Shown here: positions 28,283 through 40,500 of the stretch, piece by piece
How positions within the stretch are numbered: the stretch's first letter is position 1
Layout: each line of letters opens with the position of its first letter
Assembly: GCF_003589595.1 (NCBI RefSeq)
Contig: NW_020654422.1
Location: 18,401,118-18,465,117, forward strand
Source of the DNA: Hyposmocoma kahamanoa
Lineage: Eukaryota > Arthropoda > Insecta > Lepidoptera > Cosmopterigidae
DNA length: 64,000 bases
Direction: 5' to 3'
Position numbers and translations under genes: made by a program
Notes under the pieces: model-generated
Seen by the model: only the letters and a program-made list of their open reading frames with translations
Databases searched by the model: none
What the model was told of the DNA's origin: nothing

Positions 28283-28481
28283 TTCTTTGTTAGACTTAGA
28301 TGTTGCCCACTTTTCATTTAATTTTGCAGAAAAGCTTGAGATTTTCATCTTGAGATCTCTTAAAGACTCGTCTGAAGCTTCAGTGATATTATGTTTTTTA
28401 CATAAATCCTCAAAAAATGCGATTGATTCTTTCACTTTTCTCACGTTTCAGCCATTCTTTGATAAATTCCATATTCGTCAT
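28283..28481 (-). pseudogene. Unknown coding relic attached to the hAT-like MITE
   Basis: The minus strand starts ATG ACG AAT at 28481 (MTNMEFIKEWLK). After a single-base frameshift near 28445 it continues RKVKESIAFFEDLCKKHNIT, SDESLRDLKMKISSFSAKL, NEKWATSKSNKEV. The text is charged, helical and clearly protein-like. No family was recognised. Its position inside a hAT-like element suggests a transposon-encoded protein. Confidence 0.45.
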
Positions 28482-29075
28482 GGTTATAACACGTTCTGAC
28501 AACAAGAACAACTTTAATTTTAAAATTTTACTTGCGGGGCTTTTCGGGGTCTAAAATATATATGAATCTATACTTTAATATTGTATATATAATAAACAGA
28601 AGTATCTAGATGGATACATTTGGATATAAATAGTTGCATTCCTTTAAAGTTTACAATTTAGGAAAAATATGCAGGAATTCTTTATAGATTTTCAAACTCA
28701 CGTTACATCAAAAATATTCATGCTATTTGTAAAAAAAAATTATAAAAAGTCTACATATCTTCAACAGAATATTCCATCACAAAAAACACGTTTCACTTTG
28801 CTACCAATTTTAAGGGATGCTTTCACAGGTGTGCTAAAAATACAACTGATTTGCAAATGCAAATCTAGCTCCGAAATCACTTACCTTTCACATCCGATAA
28901 GTACTGTAATTGACTTAAACAGTTCTTGGAATTGGGTACCTGTGAAGGGTTGTTTACAAGTTGTTATCACCTGTTCCTGGAAATTAAGTCATGAATTTTG
29001 TCCCGCTCTCTTATACTAGACGAGACACTGTGCCTTGGGAATACATTTCTATGGGTGACATTAGCGCAATAACTA

Positions 29076-29605
29076 TATACGCACATAATATTAACTTTAC
29101 AACTAAGTCCAAACTCATGGTACCACGATTTCGCTTAACTAAGGTAAACGATTCTTTTATGGGGAACTGTATACGTTTTGTACAATAAGATTCCGGAACA
29201 TATATTAAGATTATCATTTCCTAAGTTTAAAACTTACACTAAAGTACACACATCAAAAGTGTCTAGGGATCAATAATATAATTAACCCTAATTGCAGCAA
29301 TACTCTTAAACGTACTTGATCCCTAGACACTTTTGATGTGTGTATTTTAATTGAAAAGTCATATTACAAAATTGGAGAGTATGTTTCAGATAAAGAAGTA
29401 TGGAAAGACAACAAGAGTCTAGATTCCACACAATTATGATTCAAAGTGTATTATTCCATAGCATTTAAGTTTATTTGAAAAGAGCAATCCCTAGAGTTTC
29501 TAGCTCGTTCTTCTCAAGGAGGTCAGCGTAGTGAATAACGTTTTCAAGTGTAAACATTTTACCTATGGATTAAATGATTATTTAAGTTTGACTTTGACGC
29601 TTTAC
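29076..29605 (+). pseudogene. LINE ORF2 C-terminus and 3' UTR with palindromic insert
   Basis: Frames read KSKLMVPRFRLTKVNDSFMG then NCIRF, shift one base to LYNKIPEHILRLSFPKFK, and continue after a 100 bp palindrome as SYYKIGEYVSDKEVWK. This order is the usual C-terminal end of CR1/Jockey-like LINEs in Lepidoptera. The 3' UTR (gagcaatccctagagtttct, ending near ttaagtttgactttgac) recurs in reverse at 52232-52510. Confidence 0.75.
29245..29344. repeat. Perfect 29 bp inverted repeat with 42 bp loop
   Basis: The left arm 29245-29273 starts tacacacatcaaaagtgtct. The right arm 29316-29344 is its exact reverse complement. It lies within the LINE relic, between the KFK and SYYK blocks. Confidence 0.95.
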
Positions 29606-30200
29606 TCAACGCGGCATGAGTGAAATAAATAATATTTCAAAATGAACTGATTTAACTTTAAGAAGTTAAAAAAATAGAATAGATAAAAAAACGCGCGATT
29701 GCATCGCTACACTTGCGATTTATAGGCGATTGCATCGATGTGTGTTCGCGCTCATTTTGAAGAAATAATTGCCCCTAAAGTCCGCATCATGACGCAAATT
29801 CATAATCTTTCTTATCAGCGTTTAATTCGTTATAATTAGAAAGTGCTCGATAAGCTAACACATATGTGTTAACACCAACTACAGATGTAGTGTGAGCTAA
29901 TCCGGACAGTCGCATTCCAATTACTTTTGCTACGTTTTAATAAAAAATTATATATTTATTTCTAGTAAATATTAAGATTATTACAACACGAGTTAATAGC
30001 TACTTAGCAATAATTTCATAAATGATTTAATGAGTATATTGTTTGCCTACTCATATTTGTTGCTCATTATACCTACGCAAAATTTTCGCTAGATACCTGA
30101 ATTCATCAAACAATCACGTAAGTAAAAATCCATTATATTCTTCTTACCTTAATTAAGACTTGAATATCTCTTTTTTTGCTAATTATAAAAGTTGTTAATA
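29606..30200. other. Unassigned AT-rich stretch
   Basis: A local motif pair around 29700-29740 (gcgattgcatcg twice) is the only structure seen. Confidence 0.4.
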
Positions 30201-30211
30201 TACCTAACATT

Positions 30212-30420
30212 TTTTTGGTCGAGTGGTTTGCAATCCGGTTTTCATGGTGTTACTAGCTTTGAGGTCACGGGTTCGATCCTCCACCGGGTCAATGCAAAAA
30301 AACTAACTTTTCCATATTGTCTCGGGTCTGGGTGTCTGTGTCAGTGCTTGAAATCATACTCAAGTCTACTCAAATCCTGACTTGAGCATTGAGTACAGTT
30401 CTGGAATACGACCCTTAAAA
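30212..30420 (+). repeat. tRNA-derived SINE, second family
   Basis: Head with ttggtcgagtggtttgcaat and box B cgggttcgatcctcc, then aaaaaactaacttttccata and gtctcgggtctgggtgtctg. Same body type as 16741-16906 but in plus orientation. Confidence 0.65.
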
Positions 30421-30881
30421 TAGTTGCACGGATGCAATGGAAACAATATTATTTTCAGTTTTATTGTCTTAAATGTCTTAATTTGTAATTATTAAAACTT
30501 AAGTTGAACTTTTTATTTACATATATCTCTTCAATATTTTGTTTATTTTTTTTTTATTTAATAGTATATAGGAAATAATTTCTCGTTAAATAAAAGTAAA
30601 TTATGACAGCGCCATCTATATGCTCCTTGGCGACACTAAGAGTTGACACTAGACTATTATATTTATATTCCAAATTCATAAGGTGACTGTGAAGACACAG
30701 CTTGTTTTATTTATTTTTCTTCACGAAGTTGCGGAAAAATAATTGAAAACGTAATTTTAGTAGATTTCATTATTACACAGTTTTCTTTTTTTGGCAGTTG
30801 AAATTCTCTGAATGTAAACAATATTAGGTACTTTAACATTATACTACGATAGAACTATTCGGAACATCAAAAAAGAAAGAG

Positions 30882-30926
30882 ATGGCATTGTACAGTGCAT
30901 ATAGCGTTATTTCTTTCCTATTTTTA
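30882..30926 (+). CDS. Candidate first coding exon of the second serine protease
   Basis: ATG begins a 15-residue hydrophobic run, MALYSAYSVISFLFL, followed by GTTAGG. That could act as a non-consensus splice donor in phase 0, matching the phase of the exon at 31521. The join would give a signal peptide running directly into the protease domain with no propeptide. It rests only on position, hydrophobicity and phase. Another first exon further upstream is equally possible. Confidence 0.35.
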
Positions 30927-31080
30927 GTTAGGAATAAACAATATTGGAAAATCATTCGTTCTTTGAGTCACTTTAGCAATAATACATTACTTGGTTGATA
31001 GGGTTGTCATGGTACGAATACAAGAAATATTATAGTAAGCTTAATAAAAGCTTACAATGAAATAAGATTGTTTTTTGAAA

Positions 31081-31366
31081 GGTTGTGGAAGACCCCCAGG
31101 GAAGTACTGCCACTTTACTTATTTCTGCCACCAAGCAATAATGTGAGCATTACTGCGTTCTGGGTTTGAAGGGTAAGGGTGCTTGTGAAATTACAGACAC
31201 ATGGGACTTGTCAACTTATGTCTCAGGGTGACGGGCGCAGTGGCAGTGCCCCTCAGATCTTTGCGATTTAAAGCTGAGAGTGGCACTGCAACTGAAATGG
31301 ACAGGTGTGTCGTTTATCACCAAGCGCACGATTTGTTCGTCCTGTCACTTGGTATCATGAAAAAAG
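31081..31366 (+). repeat. R300 repeat copy in front of protease exon 2
   Basis: Well-preserved copy from cagggaagtactgcc to cttggtatcatgaaaaaag, located 155 bases upstream of the exon at 31521. If the candidate exon at 30882 is real, it lies in intron 1. Confidence 0.9.
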
Positions 31367-31520
31367 GCATTGCCGTGATGCTCCCAATGGGCGCCGGACC
31401 TAATAGTGCTAACCTTTATATCACTTAGTAAAGTTTATACAAGACTTGTGAAAAACAATTTACATTATGTAATTCAAATGTTTTTTGATTTCTCAAATTA
31501 ATTAACGATAAATTTTACAG

Positions 31521-34500
31521 ATTAAAATGTACGATGACGTAGAGAGAGTGTCGTGGTGTCCCTTTATGGTATCGCTTAAACAAAATATCAAAAGAAGAAT
31601 AAAACTTTGTGGTGGTACAATATTAACCGATACTTTAACTCTAACAGCCGCTCATTGTGTTATTTTGTAAGTGTATTTTATAATTATATGTTTTGTCGTA
31701 TTTTTTTATCTGCCGTTCATAACTAAAACGTGGCTAAGTGACAAATGGACAAATATCCCTTTTTAAATAGCAAAATAAAGACCATTTCAATATTCTAAAA
31801 CTAGGTTATGGTTTTCTTCACTTCACTTTGCAGCCTTTTAGTCAGCAGACGGCAGATATAAGCAGTGGCAGCTTAGTGGGAGTTCGACGTTTCGAGGCTT
31901 GTAAAGGCCTAGTACCTATGATTTTAATTCGTAAGTTGCGCATATTCTCGGTGTGTAGTTCCCAATCCGCAATGTTGAAATGTCTTGAGCAAGATCTGTT
32001 TGTAAGAATAAGTATATAGATTTTATTCTCATGGAAAACATTTGCAAGAAACTTGACCTAAAGTATTCCTGGCTGCACAATATGACTTACCTCGTAGTAT
32101 TAAGGGCGTAAAAGCAAATGACAAAATATACAAGCGTATAACAAAGATGTGTAATATTTTAGTTATTATCTTTTTATTTTTGAAACTCTTGTACGTAACA
32201 ATGTCAGTACATCCCTTAGTTTACCATCCTTATAGGTGGAATATTTCATCTGAAGTACTCTCTTTCCAATAAAAAAGAATCATCAAAATCGGTTCACAAA
32301 TTCGTGTTATCACGTAACATACATAAAAAAACACACTCGAATTGAAAACTACCTCCTTTTTTAAAGTAGGTTAAAAAATTCTTGTTTATAAAGATTCACC
32401 TTAAAAGAGCAAATATATTTAAACCCACTACATTACGCCCTTTCTTTCCGAATTATAATCTTTATTACACAAAGAAAACACAATTAACCGAACGGTTATC
32501 ATGCTGGCCTGCCACGTAGAGGTCCCGGGTTAGATTCCCGGGACGAGAGAAATATTTGCAGGGCCTACATTTATAGTTCTCATGAGTTTGGGTGTAATTT
32601 GTGGTTGTTTATGTTTTGCTCATCATAAAGGATATGTACAAAGGTGAGCTTAACTCTTAACGAGATCTCTTCCATCCAACCCTAGCTGCGGTCTACATGT
32701 AATCTACATGTAAGAGAGAGAAAGAATTCAGAAGAGTAGTACTGCATTGTTACCCGAAAAAAAACCGCGTTGTCCGCTTACAACATATTTAGGTAACAAT
32801 GGAAATTACATAATTTTTTACGCTCTGAAATCGCGTATATTTGTTTTCTTCAAACCAGTTAGCCGTAACCTACAGGCATCGAGTATATAACTAGAAATAG
32901 AGACGAAATGTCATTTAATTTGTTTGAAAACTATTCTTATATATAAACTATATTATATATTTTAAACTATTGCGCTCCGATTGGCTAGCCCGAGTTCGAA
33001 ACAATTGACGGGTGTCGTCAATGGGTGTCGTCAACTGTTTCACTTCAAATCAACCAGTTAACTTGAGCTTTGCTATAATGGACGAAAATTGCAAAATCAC
33101 ATATTTAATTACCGATGAAATGTGATTTCGTTTATTTTGTAATTATATGTTTTGCTGTTTTTCCCACACCACCGAATAGAACAGCACGGCATTGTTAAAA
33201 ATATTATCTTTATTACAATAACTACAGAATATTTTTTGGAATATACGAAGACGTATACACAGGTTAATAGTTGGCCTGTCTATATTTCAGTGCAAACGAG
33301 AGTTGATATTTATAAGAGCTGTATTGCTAATGTGTTACCAGGATTATATGGCCCTTATTTCGTCTCTATTTCTGGTTATATACTCGATGCCTACAGGACG
33401 TGTAAACAGCCCGAAACGATGATTTGTTTGAAAAAAACAAATATATGCGATATAAATCCAAAAAATAGTTTCATTTCCATATTTCTGCCGTACTTTAATT
33501 AAAACGCGGCTATGTAACAAGATAATTTTTGAGATATCATAAAAGACCATAACTCAGTTTTAGATTATTGAAATTGTTTAATGATATTTTTATTTTTATT
33601 ATAGATATTGGGGTCAGTTGCAACGTGTCCCAATTTTTAAATAACTTTAACTGTTTTTAAATAGAGAATTTTGAGCTCTACGTTATCGACTGTACACTGG
33701 GAACCGATACTCAATTTTGACAACTTTACAGGATGAAGAAAAAATCATTTATATAGCATCTGGTGGATTAAATAAAAATACGTAGTGTACGTTTATACCT
33801 GTGTGATGAAAATATTTAAAAACCAATCATATCTAATTTAGATAGCCAATGGCGCGTGCTTATTTAAATTTTATCGCGCGCGTCGCGACTATCATGCGTA
33901 GCCATGCTACGGGGGCAGATGCTATATAAATGACGCAAGCAATTTTTTTCTTCATCCTGTAAAGTTGTCAAAAATGAGATAGTACCGATTGCGACTTCAC
34001 AGTCATTATGCTATTTAAAACGGATGTTTGACCACTTATCACTTAGCCACATTTTAGATAGTGGACGACAGATTTCCCGGCACTATAGCGGGCATGCTTA
34101 TCACAGCAATGCCGGACATAAGGGCAATCTAGCCTTCCTTGCTATCTATCGTACCAAGATGGCATTGAGACTGGCTCGCACTTTGCCCACTAATGATGAG
34201 CAAGATTTGTACGTGGTCATATAAAAGCAGTATGTGCTTGCTGCCGCAAAGATACCCGATGCTTCACAAGTGCGAGGCAGCCCAAATATCTAGTATAATA
34301 CTCTAAAATTACAGTTATCTAGATAAATGACCTCAAATTTATGTTCCAGTGGTGTCACAGGACTTTACCTTCAATTTGGAAGCACTTACGTTTTTGGTGG
34401 CAGAATGTTCGAAGCAACAAACATCACTCTTCATAATTTTTTTGACAGAAGCGCTTTTGCGCATGATATAGGTCTTGTTAGTATTTTTCCTGCAAAACTC

Positions 34501-37500
34501 AGTTTTGGATTAAATGTTTTGCCGGTAAAACTACCAAAGAAGAACTTGGACATTGAATCAACGTCGTGGCTTAGAATTTATGGATGGGGTGCGACCTCGG
34601 TAAGTTTGATCACATAAAAAACATCATATCGTTACTTGAAAATTTAGCAGCATACAGCTAAACCTAATAAGTAAAAAATTAAGTATTTTCTTTTCGATCT
34701 CTGTTCTTCAAAAGCTGCGATGTACAAAAAAATGGAAATAATCGATTTTAAAACACGGGAACTAGGTACCTGTACCTAATTATCCTCTCTCTAACTCTAT
34801 TTTTCCTTTATATAAGTTTAAATTTCGAAGAATTTGGATGCCGTAGTAGCCTAACGTTTCGACCCACCGCCTCAAGCAGAGGTTGTGATTTCAAATCTGA
34901 GCTTCTCTGAGTTTCTCGAAATTTATGTGCGAAATTTACCAGCTTTTCGGTGAAGGAAGACATGGCGATGAAACCTGAAGGTTTACAACCCTGGGAAAAC
35001 GTACGAAGTCCACCACCCGCATTGGGTCAGCGTGACGAACTGTGGCCTAAACCCTCCCCAGAGAGAAGACCCGTGGCCCAACAGTGGGACGTATAAAAAG
35101 GATCGTTGATGTTCAAACTTCAAGATTCTAGGTTTGCAAGAAGTAAAAAAGTGTATAAATGACAAAATTAGGAATAGGAAATGAAACTATTTATCCGGAT
35201 TTAAATCGCGTATATTTGTTTTTCAAACAAACCAACGTTTCGGGCAGTATACAGGTCCCATGGTCACGGTTGACTGAGGTGGTACAGTCATGAACCAGTT
35301 ATGTCTAATATTAATGCAAACCACCCTAATTTCAATAGGGAAGATGGTTTTTCCGTACCACCAGTACTAATTAATATGTTTTAATTTATTCTAATTTGTA
35401 TTATTAAATAATACTAAATTTAACTTAATAAAAATTCATATTGTTACAATAAAATAATTTGTAAAACGATGTAGCGTAAATTGGTATGTTTCTTTGTAAA
35501 TTTAAAAATAAGGTATTTAATTAATAACTTTTGTAACTATTGTGAAAAAATAGGGTAAGTAGTTTGCATTAATATTAGACATAACTGGTTGAAGACTGTA
35601 CCACCTCAGTCAACCGTGACCATGGGACCTGTAAAGGGCCCGAAACGTCGGTTTGTCTGTAAAAACAAATATACACGATTTAAAACCGGATAAATAGTTT
35701 TATTTCCTATGCGTAACAATAGCGAAAACCTAAAAATTACGAAGATTTTTATTATTATGTACCACATTCAAAGTATTTTTTATGTTCAAATATTGTAATT
35801 CAAGTGTTCAGTACAATAAATACTTCAGATACCAGAAATTTCAAACTGGGACGACAAAGGTAAAGAGCGCAGTCAAGCTCTGAATTGCTTCGGGAAAAGG
35901 ATGTACTGTAATGTGAACTCGACTGTGGCTAAGTCAGAGGATGTACATGTTGACCAGAGTATCTTAGATTAGGCCAAAGTTAGATTGTGCATATATTATT
36001 AAGGAAATGGGGAACCCTAACATATCCTAACATTTTTCACTATTATAATAAGCTGTAATATCATTGACTTTGCTAGTTACACATTTAAAAAGCACACGTA
36101 TCATTGCGTGTAGTGCCCATAATATGAGAAAAAAAAACGAAACTCGATTACAGACTGACCATGAAATTATCAGTTGTTATTTATAACAATTTTGAATTAA
36201 AATACGATAATATGCTTAGGAAAATATTAAAGCAAAATCAGAATCAAAACAATGAAAGTAATTTATCGGGATTTTTACCGCATCCCTTTCTATTTATATC
36301 CCGTCAATTAATAATCGCTGTAAAAGCTTTAAAATTTAATAATAATAACGCACACACTCATGGCCCTGCACTAGGGACTCCCTGTGTCGCGGGTGTCATA
36401 GACTCATATACAAACAACCACAAATTACACCCAAACTCACGATAGAAATAAAATGTAAGCCATACACCTATATCATCCGGACCTTGAATCCAACCCGGGA
36501 CCTCTGCGTGGCAGACCAGCATAGTAACAGTTCGGTCACGGAGGCAGCTTTAAAAACTAAGTTATAGATGTATATACATACATGCAGTCCTGTCTATAGA
36601 CACAGCGCCATATTATGATAGTGATAGAGTATATTGATGTTCAATTCGTGACGATATACAGCCATATAATATTTATGTTATAACACTTACATCAATATGA
36701 TAGAACCTTTATTGCTTTTTAGGAGCATCAATCGTTTTCAGAAATATTGCTCTCAACTATGATGCCTTTGGTAGACGAGAAAATTTGCAAATCTCTACTT
36801 GACAATGTTCCCGAAAACACTTTCTGTTTGGGATACTTCGACGGCCATGTTGATGCTTGTCTCGTAAGTAAATTTTATTGTCTATTAGTCCTATAGTACA
36901 AATCTATTGATCGTAAAACAATTTAGTAGCACTTGAGCTACTTGTGGAAGAATTCGTTCAGAGAAGTACTGCTACTACACGTATTCTTACCGCCGAGGTG
37001 TAATGTAGGCATTACTGCGTTCCGGATAGAAGAGTGCTGGTAAAACTGCATGTCATCAGAGCACTTTTTTTCTAGCATACCGTTCCAGACGCTATAGCTG
37101 TAAAGGTATCTAACTGGGTGAATAAACTTTCATAGATTTCTCATAGATGGCGTTACGACTAAAAAGTCATTGAAAAACCAAATACAAAGACACGACGCAA
37201 GCACATAGAAAAATTCGTGAGGTCCGCTGGTTCGTTCCGTAGTATAGTTGGTATAGCGTCTGGCACGGTATTCTAGCAGACGTCGGTTCGAATCCGGCCG
37301 AATTGAAGGAATTTCTTCATTATATTTATGAGATTTTTCAATAATATATCTAATATAATTAAATCACAATTGACAAAATGACTTTTGATACATTGCTTTT
37401 AAAGTAATAAAGAATATTTACAAGTTACAAATACCAATTGATATTAAATAATTCCAAATGCAAATTGATTTGTAATTGTAAAGACAAATGTGATATATCA

Positions 37501-40500
37501 TTATCATTTGCACACCTGCATGTGGGTTGAATACAATGTACCTAATTTTACTCAAGATCCGTATAAATACTGTATTCTGGCAAATAAACGTATTCTATTC
37601 TATCCATTCCAAGGCGAACTGCTTGAATTCCTTGCCTGCAGACTTATTTCCTGAACGCTATAGCTTGAGATTTTTCAAATATACTCCACACAACGTCCAT
37701 TAATGTCGGTTTGCTTCAATGGCGGCGTTCTTCGTGAATTTATGCTATCGCAGTACTTACAAGATTATCAGCTTTATTTCGAATCTATTTTCACGAGTAA
37801 TTAATTTCGTGTCGTACTATTCACCCCTGAACAACTTTTCCTATGAACACAAAATTAAATAGCATGTCTGTCTATTTAAAGGCGTTATCTTGTTTAATCC
37901 AACTGCAAAATACTCCACTGGCCAAAAATCTATTTAGCAACAAAATAAACGCGTTTAAAGCTCGCCCCGGTTTCCTGTCCTATTCAATTTTCTATACATT
38001 AATTTATCTTGAGACCATCATTATAACTGCTCACGAAGCCGTCCGAAACCCATTAAGTGGTGGTAGTTTTAATGCGTAAGTACGTAGGGATAGATTTAGT
38101 TAACAATTTGTCTCCGATGGCTTTACTACGCTTTACTCTTAAATGCTTGTATGGATTTACTACCCGATAAAGGAACATATTTCACTGTTAATGCAGTGTA
38201 TTTGCTCTAAAAGTGTATTTTTTTGATGAAAAATGAGTTACTCACCTTCCAGTGGAAGATTATTAAAATTTATCTATGGTTACCTATCAGTACTCCTAGT
38301 CCGAAATGACATTTTCCAGAAATAACGTTTGCTCGAATTTTCATAACCTCGAAAGTAATTTAGAGAGGAAAATGTTTTTTTCTTCTAAACCTAACTTAAC
38401 CTAATCGAACCGAATCTAATCGTGGCTTTACGATAAATATCCAACACATCCTGAAAGAACAACGGATTCGTTATAATTCGGTTTTCGGTGTAATGAAATT
38501 TCGAACAAATGTTATTTCGGAAAAAAGAAATTCCAGTTTGTGATGTTACCTTTGTATAGGTATAGGTAAAAAATATGTTATCACAGACGTCTAAACAATT
38601 TCCTACTACTTGTAATTGTTTTAAATAGACCGCTTCCAAGGTGTGGAAAGATCTTCCCCCAACCGTGCGAGACTGTCATATTTTATCATTATATACTTTC
38701 CGTAAGAAATGTCTTAATTGGTTATTGCCCACGCAAACCTTGGACATCGGCATTGTAGTGTAGTTTTGTATGGATAGTGCTCTGTGTGTAATAGTAATAA
38801 GTATACAACTATTCATTTGTATGGTAGTAGAATAATAATGTCAGTTTTTCTTTTTTATTAACATAGCAGGCTGTAGCAGAATATCAGCGGCATTGTGAAA
38901 CAATCTGTCATGGTACCGAACTACAGACCTTTTTATCTCACACCATTATTGTTGTTACTAAGCACTGAGTAGAACTTATATTTATTTTTACTTATTAATG
39001 TATTGAGATAAAAAAAGCATTTTATTGTTATTATTATTATTATCTATTTTAGATTTTCGCCTCTCCCAAGGCCTGAAAGATTAATTTTGAATTTTATTAT
39101 TATCATTATCACTATCACGATCACTATCACTATCACTATCACTGTCAATGTCACTGTCACTGTCACTATCATTATTATTATGATTACTTGCAAGTTGCAG
39201 TTGCAAGTTTATTTAAAAATAAAATTGAAATAATGTCAAGTTTTTAAGTAAGAGCTGTTTTGGATAGAACTAGCTAACTAGCTAACCAAATAGAGTTGGT
39301 CTAATTTTGAGTTAAGTAATAATAATAATAATGCACACACTCAATATAGTCCCGCACTAGGGAAGCGCTGTGTCTCGGGTGTCATGGACGCATACATAGA
39401 CAACCACAAATTACACCCAAACTCACGAGAAAAATAAATGTAGGCCATACAAATGTTTCTCCCGGCCCGGGAATCGTACCTGGGACCTCTGCGTGACAGA
39501 CCGGCATGGTAACCGTTCGGCCACGGACGCAACTTAAGTAGATATCTTTTAATTGTTTCTTGCAATATTCTAACGACGGTTTTATTAACGTATTATACGT
39601 GCTATAATAGCTAAATTAATTTTACGTTCAGCATTGGTACAATCTTGAATTTCACGTATTTCGAGTTACAACTCTATTATAATGGCAGTGCGATATCTTT
39701 CAACTAATGCGTTGAAAAATTAAGTTTTAGCAGTAGACGTCTGAATGTTTTTTAGTTCTCATTTTTATTGGTTACATTTCGGAGAGTGTGCAAGAAATTC
39801 TCAATTCTGTCCCACTAACACCTTTCCTCCTTCGGTTAATTAGAAAGTCCGGGACAATCTGTCCTTATGTCCTGAATATACCACTTACTCGAAGCATTTT
39901 CGTTCCTCCTTAAAGGGAATAGCAAAGGAACGAAATATACTACCGGCATTATGTTTACCGAAAAGTAAAACTTTGGAGCTGTCCAAGGCTAGGTTGAATA
40001 GGCATTTTCTAGACAAATGCGTACCATCGTAGGTCACACCATTGATTATAAAAAAAGCGTTTTTGGTAGGATTATTTAATTTTAGTATCAATAGAGCTCC
40101 TTGTCTTTGACAACATAAAGTGTTTAACAAATAGAGAGCTTTATACAAAACACAATCCCACAAAAACCACTGAGAAATTATTCAACATAACAATCAAATA
40201 ATAAAAACAAAAACAATAGACAAATATGCAAAAGTGAGGCCGTCATCGTCAGTCATAGTATGTTATGTTTTAAATGAATTTTTTCTGCTTTGTTTGTTTC
40301 TCTTTTTCTTGTGTGGTAGTCAAATAAAAGTTATTTTCTTTCTTTCTTTTCATTAACAGGACACGTATAAAAACTCAAGATGTAAAGCGATAGATTTAAC
40401 ACGTTGCCATTAAAAATTTGCCTAATTGAAGGTACAATAGTCAATCTAGAAAGACACCGAATGTCCAGGGAAGCCATCTTGCCCATTTCTACCGCCAAGC

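Larger units (their letters stand above)
31667..34349. other. Intron of the second protease, repeat-filled
   Basis: GT...AG intron of about 2.7 kb. It contains M-GACTTC sequence, a Metulj-like SINE, a foldback element with a nested hAT-like MITE and a further MITE. Between 31829 and 32020 and between 34022 and 34240 lie two open stretches without recognised homology. Confidence 0.6.
38182..39705. repeat. M-GCACTG element expanded by later insertions
   Basis: The left end is cactgttaatgcagtg with aaaagtgtattttttt. The right end is cgagttacaactctattata with ggcagtgcgatatc. Between them lie a LINE relic, a TATCAC array and a Metulj-like SINE, all of which must be younger. Confidence 0.5.

Noticed and set aside
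28669..29019. 116-codon plus-strand open frame
   Set aside because: No domain, signal or splice context; it runs into a LINE relic and looks like a chance frame in AT-rich DNA.
31828..32019. Possible extra protease exon between exons 2 and 3
   Set aside because: A cag acceptor-like site precedes it, but the translation has no protease motif, and direct joining of 31666 to 34350 gives a continuous domain.
39097..39180. CRISPR-like short repeat array
   Set aside because: Hexamer microsatellite without unique spacers in a eukaryotic intron.
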